64,000 nt of DNA from Chytridium lagenaria (lineage: Eukaryota > Chytridiomycota > Chytridiomycetes > Chytridiales > Chytridiaceae), in NCBI GenBank assembly GCA_025449115.1, contig JAHLKC010000071.1, positions 124,001-188,000 on the forward strand. The letters are read 5' to 3'. Shown here piece after piece: positions 47,701 to 58,318 of this stretch; within the stretch, counting starts at the first letter, position 1, and each line of letters opens with the position of its first letter. A program made the translations under genes and the position numbers. Below the pieces are notes generated by a model. It ran no database searches. It was not told the origin of the DNA and worked only from the letters and a program-made list of their open reading frames with translations.

Positions 47701-48333
47701 AGGGGATGGAGAATATTGGGGGTGATGTGGTGTGAATGTAGATATTTTTTCCCCGAGTGGGAGTAGATGATGGAGGTTGAAAAAGATGACACTAGGTGTA
47801 GGAGCTGATCTTGGGCGTGACGGAGCTGGAGACGGTGCCGATTATTCTCTGGTTATAATCAATTTAACTAGGATGTACAGCACGTTAATGTATGTAATGA
47901 ATTTGGTTTTTTTTCCTCTCTTTCATGCATGTTTGGTATACTGGCTTCATGCTAACGCAAAAGATACATCATTTAAGCGGGTTATGCGTGTCCTTTCTCG
48001 TAATAAGTCTCTTAAATAATCACCCTTCAATTTGTCGTTAATCGATTTTTAAGTATGTTCAAAGAAACATAAACAAAGGACACAAACGTGGTTAACATAC
48101 AACGATATATATTTTATGTCAATCTTGAAACAAAAAAAAAATCACAGATAACAAGCCAGACTTAAACAAAACCACAACTAAGCGCGAAAAGAAAGGGAAA
48201 ACCGGGTATTCTCTCCATGGACAAACAGTAAACAAATTCCTTTTTCAATATAAAAAGAGATAGATAGATCTACAACAAAGAAGAGAAAAAGGACCAGAGA
48301 GGATGGACACTTCGAAATAAAATCAAAAACTAT
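47701..48333. other. Intergenic, no gene assigned
   Basis: An 80-codon plus-strand frame at 47777-48019 has no motif and no promoter signal. The rest is AT-rich 3' flank of the SOD-like gene. Confidence 0.35.
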
Positions 48334-50135
48334 TTAGTCAATAGGGTACCCCTCCACATCATTAAACCTCCTCCCATCATCAACCTCCACAAAGGCCACA
48401 CTCCCATCATCCAAAACAGGCGGCACGAACCTCTCCTCCTCCTCAGCAACCCTCTCGGATCCATATGTAATCTCAATATCATCCTCAAGCACCCTCTGTT
48501 TAGTCGACTTGGTCTTCATGGTGGTAGTCCCAATTCAGGACGCCCAGTCGCCGCAACAATACTGGCAAAGGCATCTCCAACAACCTTCCTGAGAGCTTCC
48601 TTAGTGGTAACCTCTTTACCGTTCGCACGCAACCCCACAACACCGAGGGCAAAGACGTTTACCAGAGTTTCCGACGGGTTGCGACGTGCAGTCATCGGGG
48701 TTCTCGTGAATCACAATGGCGCGTCCGGCAGCAAAGGCGTCATTGGCATTCGAGTAGATGTTGTACAGGTCAGACTTGATGGTCACGTCCACGTTCCCCT
48801 GCTGTCAGACTTGATGTTCGAAAGGTCACCAGCGTGACGCTCCTTTCCTGAACAAGCATGTGGCTTCTTGAAAGGGTTGAAGTGGAGACCAGCGTTGAGA
48901 CCACCAGTGGCAAGGTCTGAGAGATCGCCGAAGGCGTGGAGATGAAGACCGTACTTCTTGGAGGAAGGAGACCGCGGAGGAGAAGACGGAGGGTGACGGG
49001 GGAGGACGGGCTACGTTGGGAGAAGAGGGCTACACCGCGGACAGTGTTTTTAGCAGTAGGTGGAGACGGCGATCGAAAGGGCATCGGTGGTGCTTCCAAG
49101 GATACGTTTAGTGGAACGGGGATGGTGGAGTTTAAGCGGTAGCCAATGACACCTTGGGCGAGACGAGCTCCAGAGTTACCCGTGGGCTAAAATATGCGAT
49201 GAAAATAATAAATCAAAAAGGCCCGACCAAAAGAGAGAAAGTTTTTTTTTTTTTCCAATTTGATAACTAATTACCTGAGTTTTGCAGTCATCCGCCTTTT
49301 CATGGACGACAACAGCCCTTCCCAAAAAGAACCTTGGATCCTCTGTATCAAAGGTAACTCCATACCTCCCTAACCTAAACTTTGCCTTGACTCCCCATTG
49401 GCATTGGCCTTGATGTTTCCAATGTCACCGGGATGCGAGCCCTGGACAAGCATGCCAGCATCGTCACCCCGTGGTGGCGGGGCACCTGTGCGTGTTGTGC
49501 TTGCCGCCGCCTGTAAAGTGGAGGCAGAGGCGAGCCCTGCGGGATTGGAGATGTCACCGAATTCGTGGACGTGGGATGCCATGGGATGTGCCTAAAGAGG
49601 TGGATTGTGTTAATGATGTTTTTAAATGTGTGTCAATTAGTTGTAATAAAGATGTTGAAGGATGTTTGAAGCATGCAGAGTTATAAAAACGCGCAATCAA
49701 TTGCACAAGTCCGCTTAACAAGTATTCGCGGATGCCGCTTTAACAAATGCACACTCATCATTACTTCTACTAGTTCGTTACCTGGAGTGAGTCCAGTCAA
49801 ATTGATTTCAATGGTGATATCGGGTTGTTGGCGACGGTCAAACGGTTATTGGCCCAAGGAAGCTGCTGGAAGATGACTGTTCCGCGTACAGTGCTGTTGG
49901 CGGTAGGAGTCAAGACGGCAATGGCACCAAAGAAGAGGGGAGGGAGTGGGGATGAGGTGGGGCCAGCAATAGCAGTGGAAGTTTTGGTTGACGGTAATGT
50001 CACAGGCAGAGAAGGTTTTTTCGGAGTGTCATCCACAGGACCTCCTCCAGGCAGTGCATTGACAACATTGTTCGCGGTCAAGAGAAGACAGCTGAAGAGA
50101 GAGACAGCGACAGCACCAAGATGAGACGAGACCAT
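48334..50135 (-). CDS. Secreted protein with two tandem Cu/Zn-superoxide-dismutase domains
   Basis: The predicted signal peptide ([11 protein letters not shown]) is followed by domain 1: [51 protein letters not shown] and [15 protein letters not shown]. Domain 2 follows directly: [44 protein letters not shown] and P-V-G-N-S-G-K-R-L. Metal-ligand His residues are present in domain 2; domain 1 has a modified first ligand region. Introns lie near 49590-49790, 49510-49525 and 49190-49275. An acidic C-terminal extension (48519-48334) joins after a one-base shift at GGG near 48530; further shifts occur near 48817, 48640 and 49460. Likely removes superoxide outside the cell. Confidence 0.75.
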
Positions 50136-51185
50136 TATTTAATGCACAATGGCGGGTGTACTGACGAGGAGACGACGGAATGGATGTGGGGACTGCTGCT
50201 TGAGAGAGCAAGTTTTTAAATATATTTTTTTCTCGTCTGTACCTTCCGCCCCAGGTAGGTAGCCTCATCATCTAATCCTAATTAGGAAATAAAGAATTTT
50301 TAAATTTAATTTATTCTGTCCTTTGGAGGCTGTGATTTTGCCGCTCAGCGGCACCCCCTAGTCCACCACCAGCACTTGGAAGAGACGGCTGTGGTTGTGC
50401 GGATGTATGCGGTTGATGACGCGTCATTAGAGAGAGTGGTCTGTGAGGGATAGACTTACTTCTTAGGAGTGAAATAAAAGATTAACTTCAGATTATGAAT
50501 ATATGGGGGCTGAAAACAAATATTAAATATGTCGTGCTTCGTGTGTTTCGCGTATTAAAAAACGAGACTGAGATCACTGTCCACTTCTCAATCTTTACGT
50601 ACTCTGCGAGCAAGTCTTGTTTCGTTTAAATTCATAAATCTATATTAAAACCGTCCTAAAGGGTAAGTGAGCGCGATACTTGCTTCCCTTTGGTACCAAA
50701 GAAACCAAATTTAATGGTTTGCGTGAAAAGCCCAGTGTTAATTCACACTAGATTATCACGCGTTTATTCAATACCTAACATTCCGTCAAGAGATTCTTCA
50801 TGTACTTTCCTTTGTATTGATTCCCGTCGCTTTTATTCATTTAAATGTACCCGCCTTTGTAACTCAGTTGGCGTGGTGCATTCTAGTGCCAGTATCGTCT
50901 TATATATATAGTTGACAAAAAAGCACCAACTTATATAAATGGAAGCCATGAAGACGGACGGACACCACAATTTACCTTGAGTTTTTTTATAGTATGTAGG
51001 TATGCAAACAAGAATGATGCCTTAAAGTAGTCAACAAAATCCATTTTATTTTTTTATTTCCAAATTCATTCTCTTCTTTCTTTTCAAAATGCAAATAATA
51101 AAGTATGATAATAACAAAGCAAAAATGCGCTACCCCATCCCACCTTCAGAACAACGACCGTCTTCAAGCCTATCTCACACTACAA
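50136..51185. other. Intergenic, no gene seen
   Basis: 5' flank of the SOD-like gene and 3' flank of the RING-VWA gene. AT-rich. A 20-nt tRNA-5'-half-like stretch (GCCTTTGTAACTCAGTTGG, near 50850) has no matching B-box. Confidence 0.4.
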
Positions 51186-53065
51186 TCACTCCATTTGACT
51201 CATAGTACTCCTCCCCTGCATCGCCACACTATTAACACTCTGCAACCTCCCAGACAATGCACTCCCATAGCCAGCAAACTGACCCGGGAAATCTATACTC
51301 ATAGTCGGAGTATACGTCACCCTCTGCGTCTGATAAGTGCTTACAAGCGTTTGCTGAGAAGCCCTACCCCCACGAGTCACATAGTCACGATGATCTGCAT
51401 CAAATCGATCCGCAGCTCGATCAACGTCCTCGAGAACGTTGAGGTAGAACGACCAATCGTCAAGATCAAAGTTAAGCGGGAGGAGTGGAAGCGGCGCCGG
51501 ATGAAGCAGTGCAGAGTAAGACCGGTTGGTGGCTTACCGCGCGGTTGGGAGCCATGGTGTAAGAGTTATAACGTCAATGTTACAACCTTCGGAGATAAGC
51601 TTGATGAGCGATTTCCGAGTCTCTAGCATCTTTCTCTCGCCTCACCCATCGACCCTCCATCAGCAACACTCACTGCCGCTTTAATTCCTTCAAGCGCGGT
51701 AAGCCTCAACCGCTGCCTGACAATCCCAGGATCAGGTCTCTCCACTTCATCGCTCAACGTCGTCTTCACAACAAGTTCAACAGGCTCCTCAAGGGTCTTT
51801 AAAGTAGCCGCATCCCCATCCTGTGGCGCACAACAGAATAAGTGCAATCACCTTGAAGCAACTGATCATACCTCCCTCCACAACAGAATGTCCCTCAGCT
51901 AACCTCCACCAAAACCTCCACAATAGCATCCCTCGTCTCTCCAGCGAACAAATTCCCAAATTCAATTGTCGCCGTCCTCTTGTACTCTTCGTCAATCTTG
52001 AAAGCATACGAACATTGAAATCCCTTCAATCTTGACAGGCTCCAGGCTAGGAATGGCAAGCTCAACTGTAACACGATCAAACACCATCGATTTCAATCCT
52101 CCAATGCACCCGGCAAACGCATCCTGAACCATATCATTGGTCCTAATAAACGAAAACGTTCCCGTCCGCCCGGTAAGTCGAAGAAAAGCCGGTCATCATG
52201 ATCTGCCCCATACCCAAATGTAAACAACTCGTATTCAATTGTGTCGAACGTTCAAGCAACGTCGAATACTGATCTCGACGATTTCTCGAAGTATCCATCC
52301 CATCACTTAGCAACAACACACCCGTCGTTCGTTCGCGTTCAACTTCACGTCGTCCAGCAATCATATCAAGCGCTTTCGAAACACCCAACCGAATATTCGT
52401 ACCACCCTCACAAATATCCCATTTACGATCTCAATCAACTTCTCACGACTCCTCCCTCCACACATCAAAAATGGCGCAACAACCCTAGCTTCATCGTCAA
52501 AGGTAATAATGGACAATCGATCCCGTTGAGCATCCAACGCGCCAATAATGTATCGAAGTGTTTCCTTGACAGATTCTAACTTGGACCCGGACATGCTGCC
52601 AGAGATATCAACAACGGCTACAACGTCAAGTGCGGATTCTGTGATGGTCTGATTAGTCGGTGAGAGCGCGGGAGCGCCGACGGTCACCATTGCTGTGAAG
52701 GGATGGAAAGGTCTCCAGGTTTAACGCGGATAGACGGGTACAAGCCGGTAAGGGTGAGGTCTGGGGTTGGGCGTAGTGTGGAACTAAAGTCCATGGAGGT
52801 GGAGGTTCGTTCGAGCGTAGAAATGACGTCGTCGTCTTGGTTGGTAAATGTGGGAAGGAGCGTCGGCGCTGCCGGCAGATTAGCAGAAGACCATCTGGGC
52901 GGCGCATAGAGGGTCTTCTACCAAAGCTACTACGAACCTGTTGTTGTTGTTGTTGTTGTCCTCGTTGTTGTTGTCCTCGTTGTTGTTGCTGTTGTTGTTG
53001 CTGTAGCTGCAGCTGTAGCAGTTGTTGTTGCTGTAGCTGCAGCTGTAGCTGTTGTTGTTGCTGTA

Positions 53066-53096
<31 letters not shown>

Positions 53097-53913
53097 TTGT
53101 AATAGTGGTAGCTGGTGTGCAAGTGCGGCCTGTCGTTGCGGCATTCGTAAATTCACGTCAACTTGCTGCGATACGGGGATAACAGGTCCATATGGAGCGG
53201 CGGCCTGCACTTGCACAATGGGTCCCCCAGGATACGCCTGGAAATTAAAAGGTCCGACCGGATACGGCCCAGGAGGTTCGTAAACTCCTAGTGCTTCAAA
53301 GGTTCTACTTCCTTGAAACTCAAAGGGCGGAAGCCCTGGGAAAGCAAAAAATGGCCCTGATGCCCCAGTGGGATTTGTTAGTTCAGGTGCGAAAAAGGCT
53401 CCTGGTGCGGCGAAAGCGTTTATCGCTAATGGTGGTTGTGCTGGCCTAGTCAATCGAACAGCGTTACCTCGGATTGCGAAACCATCTCCCTGAGAAGCAG
53501 GTGTCCCGGGAAAGTCTTTTCGGCAAATAGGGCATCTAGTTGAACGAAATGGGAATCAATTAGCTCATTTTGTATTGTAACAGAAATGCACGGAGGAGGG
53601 GGGCGAGATAGAATAGATACCTAGCGTTACCACTTGACACACATTGTGTATAACAAGAAAGGTGGAGAGAATGTCCGCAACCTGGGTTGAGAATGGGTTG
53701 ACCACCCCTCTGTTCGCATGCCTGCAAGCACACAGGGCAGTCCTCCTGTGGAGGCGGAGGTGGAGGAGAAGGTTGAGCGACTTTGTTGTTGTTGCTGTTG
53801 TTGCTGTTGTTGTTATTGTTGCTGTCGATGTTGAGTGTCGCTGAGGAGTCGTCCTTTACAGGGGATGGAGGCTTTGAAGTGCTATGCTCGTCGCTTGTGT
53901 TTGTGGTGTCCAT
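51186..53913 (-). CDS. RING-finger plus von Willebrand A domain protein with polyQ tract
   Basis: Predicted intracellular E3 ligase-like protein. ATG 53913 (M-D-T-T-N-T-S-D-E-H) is preferred to 54078. Order: poly-Asn/Ser, poly-Pro, RING part 1 C-P-V-C-L-Q-A-C...C-G-H-S-L-H-L-S-C-Y, an intron at about 53538-53621, RING part 2 C-P-I-C-R-K-D-F. A Pro/Gly/Phe-rich linker and a Gln tract of about 55 codons (52935-53104) follow, then a VWA domain with the MIDAS motif D-V-V-A-V-V-D-I-S-G-S-M-S-G-S and V-L-L-L-S-D-G-M-D. C-terminal beta-rich parts include Y-K-R-T-A-T-I-E-F-G-N-L-F. The same RING-VWA order is known in plant and fungal ubiquitin-ligase-like proteins. Frame changes near 52880, 52430, 52190 and 51850 separate the pieces. 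The end near 51186 (T-M-S-Q-M-E) is likely but inferred. Confidence 0.7.
52935..53104 (-). repeat. Poly-glutamine (CAA/CAG) tract
   Basis: Trinucleotide tract of CAA, CAG and some CTG/CTA codons giving Gln runs with Leu, within the RING-VWA gene between the linker and the VWA domain. A copy-number-variable site. Confidence 0.9.
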
Positions 53914-54572
53914 GCCTGCAAGAAATCGACTGTGGATGTGTGTTTGTAGGTGGATATGTCTAAGAGTGTTGTTTTTGCAGGACAAATTTATACAGTGGCC
54001 CGAAGAGCTTTTGCAAAGTTTGTGGATTCGTAATAAAAGTGTGGCTTGCAGCTTATAATGAATGAGACCTGAGTACACTCAGAAGAGATGCGGACTCGCG
54101 CGTTCTGGGCTGCATATCCCAAGCTGTTTTTCTCGCTAGTTTCGTATGCTTGCGTTGATCTAATTACTTTTTATTTATTCATTCCTTGGATAAAAAGTCG
54201 TCTGTTCGACGGCAAAAACGCGTTCGTCAATAAATACTAACGATCGTTTCCATCTCACTCACGTCCATCTCTTTATGCATTTTGGTTGAAGAAAAAAACG
54301 TCGCTCATGATTAACTGTAAACAGAAATTTGTGTTTAGTTTTGTGCTGTTTCAATGTAAATTTTATATTTAATCCCAAGGCAACAAGCCTTCTTTCCGCT
54401 TTCCTCCGCCACCAACCCCCATGCTCAAAAAACTGACAGCGGCGGTCTCCAAAGTCCGAAACCTGAGCAGCATGTCTTTTGTGTGGCTCAAAACAGACGG
54501 TGAACGAAACCTAAGAGAGACTTTGGAACGAAACAACATTCTTCCTTGGATCTTCACCGGTGCAGCCCAACC
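53914..54572. promoter_or_regulatory. Shared divergent promoter region
   Basis: 659 bp between the start codons of the minus-strand RING-VWA gene and the plus-strand deacetylase gene. No clear TATA is seen on either side; pyrimidine-rich sequence lies just before the deacetylase start. Shared control is inference from layout only. Confidence 0.3.
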
Positions 54573-56198
54573 ATGTTTACCTGCACCTTCGCCATCCTCC
54601 TCGCTTATGTATCAATTGCATCAACGCAAAGGTAACATCCCCACTACAACTGCATCTCATCGCTTTTTAGATGCTCCGCAGACCCCCGGTACCCAACATG
54701 CGATTCGACGGATCTAGGTAACGGGGTCTGGCGCATCCCCTCTCCACCCACAAATCCATCCTGGACATCCATAGCCCTCTCCGCTCAGCATCCCATCTAC
54801 ACCATCCCGCCTACTCCACCGACAGGCGGCGTTCCATGGGGTCCAGGAGCGACTTACGGAGGTATACCTTGGGGCGATCCACGCAGCCTTAATACAGAGT
54901 TGTGCGCGTGTGGACAAGGACGGTGGGCTATGACATTTGATGATGGGCCGTCGAGATTTACGGGGGGAGTTTTGGATGCCCTAAGAGGGGCAAGAGCGAC
55001 TTTCTTTGTTATTGGAGCGAGTGTTGTGAATGAGGCAGGGAATGCTGACGTGTTGAGAAGAGTCTTTAATGCTGGACATCAAATTGGGTGAGCCTCTACC
55101 ATTCCTGTATAGGACGATGAGCTGATATATCATTCTATTTCAACTTTGCGTGACCTTCCATTACATCGTGTTTTAGATTCCATTCTTGGTGAGTTTGCTT
55201 TTTTAGCTGTTTCGATTTGGGGTTTCGTTTTGTGTTAATGTATAATGACATGACGCTGTGCCGTCTATTTTTAATATTGCAGGACGCATCAACCCATGAC
55301 GACGTTGACGACTGATCAAATTGTTTCTGAAATTGTGTGGAACGCTGTTGCTATTTATCGGGTTATTGGGAGGGTTCCGCGATATTTTAGGCCGCCGTGT
55401 AAGTGACATTTTCCCCCACCCTTTTATTTTATTTGAGACAAAACCCTTCGCCTCCTTTCCCTTCTCTTCCACGAAATTTCACACACTCTATTATCTAATT
55501 AATTTGGTTACTAACCGTACAACAAAGACGGGGACATCGACGACCGTCTTCGCAACGTCCTCCTCGCATTCCGTCTTCGGCCCGTTCTCTGGACCCTCGT
55601 CTCAGACGATACACTCCTCCCCGACCCTCCCACCGCTCCATCCCCTTACTCTCTCCCTCAACTCCTTGAACGATTTCGCACCACCACCGCTATGCGCTCC
55701 ATGCCCGGTCTCTCTTGGCCTCCTCCCGGTGCACCTTACCCAGGCTTCATCTCGCTCCAACATGACGTCCGGGCTGCTCACGTTGAGGTTGCAAGGGCGA
55801 CTGTGCCAATTATTCTTGATGAAGGACGGTTTGTGGGGGTTACTGTTGCGGAATGTGAGGGAGGGTCGCCTTATTTGGCGGATGGGGACGCTCTTGTGGA
55901 ATTGGTGAAGCAGGTTGCGAATGGGGATGGGGTAACTTTGAGAAAGGGTGGGAGCTGGGAGAATGGGACTTTTACTTATGCAGAGGATGAAATGGAGGTT
56001 GAGAAGAAATTCATTGAGGAGTCTTTGAATCAAGATAAGGAATTGGGAAATTCGGTGGGGGTTGGTCTTGATGGGGTTGTTGTGATAGGGGTGTTAGTGG
56101 GACTGATTTGGGGACTTTGGAGGGGAGTTTGTGGACGGAAGAATCGAGTCGAGGGTGTTACGAAGATGAATGATGTGAAGGAGGCCAGGGGAATTTGA
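54573..56198 (+). CDS. CE4 polysaccharide (chitin) deacetylase, membrane-anchored
   Basis: Predicted metal-dependent N-deacetylase of wall chitin, making chitosan. Signal peptide M-F-T-C-T-F-A-I-L-L-A-Y-V-S-I-A-S, intron at about 54632-54669, Cys/Pro-rich N-region. NodB-type motifs: T-F-D-D-G-P (motif 1, first base and metal Asp); G-F-H-S-W-T-H-Q (motif 2, two metal His), assembled from three exons including a 12-nt exon at 55177-55188; R-Y-F-R-P-P-Y-G-D (motif 3); L-R-P-V-L-W (motif 4 region); I-S-L-Q-H-D (motif 5 His). Introns 55088-55176, 55189-55282 and about 55399-55527. A Gly/Val/Leu helix (V-V-V-I-G-V-L-V-G-L-I-W) near the C-terminus followed by R-G-V-C-G-R-K-N-R suggests a type I membrane anchor. 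No frameshift. Confidence 0.9.
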
Positions 56199-56446
56199 CA
56201 CGATGAGGAATGCAAATTTAGAATCTACGGCTGTTTAATGTTTAAAGAGATTGTATATTGTGATCGATGTCGGTAATTGCAATTATAATGGGATTGTTTT
56301 TTATTATTAGCAGTCCGTTCATGTATGCAAAGGTCATATGCAGAAAGAACACATTCTGAGGAGCTTTATAATCAATAAATATATTGATCGAAAACGTTTC
56401 ATGGCAAAAAATCACAGAATTGAATTTTTTTGTTTATGCAACTCTG

Positions 56447-57774
56447 ATGTCGTTCAATGTTCCTCCAGAGCTTTTGCGAAAGCTTCCCCTCTACGGAGAT
56501 TTCGAACTGCTCACCGCTCTCTCGTCGACATGCAAGCGTCTCCGTCAACTTCTGTGGGGTTCTCCTCAGGCAATGGCCAACGCTTTCATGTCAACATACA
56601 ATGGGGACATTCAGCTTGCCTTGAAGAATCTGCTGGACAGGACCAGAGATTACAGCCTTCGGGACGGTTCACGTTTACCTCCAGAGGACGACAAGTACAA
56701 GAACGGCCATCCGTTGGGTGGTGATTTTGAACTTGCTATAGTTCAAAGCCTGGTGGGAAGTCATACCATTACAGATGACACACCCAACCTCATCCTTATG
56801 AAGGCGGCCCGTAACTTGGACCTGAAAATGTGTACTTATCTCCTTTCCATTGGCGCCAACGCCAACTATGCTTTGAGGACCAATGACAATGAATTGGAGC
56901 GTCGGGGCTTTTATCCGGGGCACGTCTTCTCTCGTCACTCTTACGTCTTAAGACGTACGACGATCCAAATCTCGCTGTTGCCAAACTTCTTCTAGAGCAT
57001 GGCGCCTCTCTTACTGAACCGGAAGTACTGAATTCTTTTTGGCAAAACGCTCTGCACGGTGATGATATCAGTATCTCGTACTTTATCAGATTCGGTATGA
57101 AAGTCGATGTCGTCGATGAAAGCGACCCTCATTCGCCTACAGCCCTTATCAAAGCATGTTCCAGGAATCCTTGCTTTCTGCCAAAGGTTCAAATTCTTTT
57201 GGATGCTGGAGCGGATCCAAACTTATTTAACGGCCAAGCTTTGAAAGGTGCGATCGGCGCACGGAGCATGCTGTAGTTCCACTCTTGATCTCTTATGGCG
57301 CAAAAGCGAATTTCACGATGGAGGATTTTCAAAGGACACTATTTTTCGGCTTTCTACTACAAACACAACATCGCAGTCGTCATCGACCGGCTTAAAGTCA
57401 TTAGTAATTCCAACTGCCAAGTTGATGGACAGTGGGCTCGCGATGGTATTCGATTTACGCCAATAACACCGAAAGAAAGATTGAAGGCATGCTATGGGGT
57501 GAAAAGCGATTACTGGATAGATGGGAAAATCGTTCACGAAATCTTTTGTCGAAAAGATCGTCGGAGGAGCATGACGACGAGGAAGCCAAACCTGCTGGAA
57601 GAGTTGCTGCTAGCAGGGGGACGATTGGATCCATTGGAAGTGGAGTCATGTAAAGGCGTTCTGAAGAAAGAGTCGAGTAAGAGGTTGGTCTTGATGTTGA
57701 AGGACTCTATCAGATCGGCAGCGGAAAGCATTCCCAATTATCCTCACGATCTAGGCTGGTTGACCGAGGATTAG
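56447..57774 (+). CDS. F-box / ankyrin repeat protein 2, frame-disrupted
   Basis: Starts at ATG 56447. The N-terminal V-P-P-E-L-L-R-K-L-P then L-L-T-A-L-S-S-T-C-K-R-L-R-Q-L-L-W is F-box-like. Ankyrin-type repeats follow: L-M-K-A-A-R-N-L-D-L-K-M-C-T-Y-L-L-S-I-G-A (within 56795-56860); A-V-A-K-L-L-L-E-H-G-A-S-L after a frame change near 56935; T-A-L-I-K-A-C...V-Q-I-L-L-D-A-G-A-D-P-N; then V-P-L-L-I-S-Y-G-A-K-A. Further frame changes near 57260 and 57350; the last open piece ends at TAG 57774. It has the same architecture as the gene at 32287-34951 but low direct similarity. Role presumably substrate recognition for an SCF ligase; target unknown. Confidence 0.55.
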
Positions 57775-58079
57775 AGAATGATTGCAAGAATGAGTAAATT
57801 AATTAATAACCCCATCTCATTTACTCCAATGTGCGTATTATTTATAAAGCACGTTAAAGATTTACTATTTGGAAAGCGAGACCAACACCACTTCTGGGGT
57901 CCAGCGAGGACCTTCAGGGGACGCGCCGGAGAAACCAGCCAGAACCAAAGTATATTTGAAGTAAAGAACATAAGACGTGAGAGAAATGCGCAGCGGTAAG
58001 ATCAGAGGGCAAGAAAGGGTCCCGAGGGGAGACAGGAGGAAAGAGGAGGGAAGAGAAACAGGAGTAGAGAAAAGAAAAC
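57775..58079. other. Spacer with polypurine tract
   Basis: No gene. Positions about 57990-58079 are almost entirely purine on the plus strand and end exactly where the older LTR begins. Confidence 0.45.
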
Positions 58080-58318
58080 TGTGAGATTATTGAATAATCT
58101 CACCGAGAGGCATAAACGCGTCATATTATATATAGTTGTTGTGCTTAATTGATGCTTCCCCAATTCCCGTTCCTCTCTTTCCTTCCGCGGTTTTTACATA
58201 GTTTTTCCCGCGCATATGATGAAAGGGGTTTTTAGAGAAGGAACGGCGGTCACTGCGGTTACGCGCGTGGTCGAGATGTTGCTGTTTATTATCCCCTGTG
58301 CTTGTACTTAGTGTACTT
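58080..58318 (+). mobile_element. Older LTR, left part (interrupted)
   Basis: Begins TGTGAGATTATTG. About 240 bp match, in reverse complement, the end of the LTR at 59020-59265, with clear divergence. A TATA-like TTATATATAG lies near 58130. The alignment resumes at 63142 on the far side of the younger element. Confidence 0.8.

Noticed and set aside
47777..48019. 80-codon plus-strand frame with a hydrophobic stretch
   Set aside because: No family motif, no promoter or intron support, and ordinary length for chance in this DNA.
50845..50900. tRNA starting GCCTTTGTAACTCAG
   Set aside because: Matches a tRNA 5' half only; no B-box or 3' acceptor follows.
1150..57774. Programmed ribosomal frameshifting as a cause of the broken frames
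   Set aside because: Breaks occur at varied sequences in unrelated housekeeping genes, with both signs, and once as a cancelling +1/-1 pair. Sequence error explains them better.
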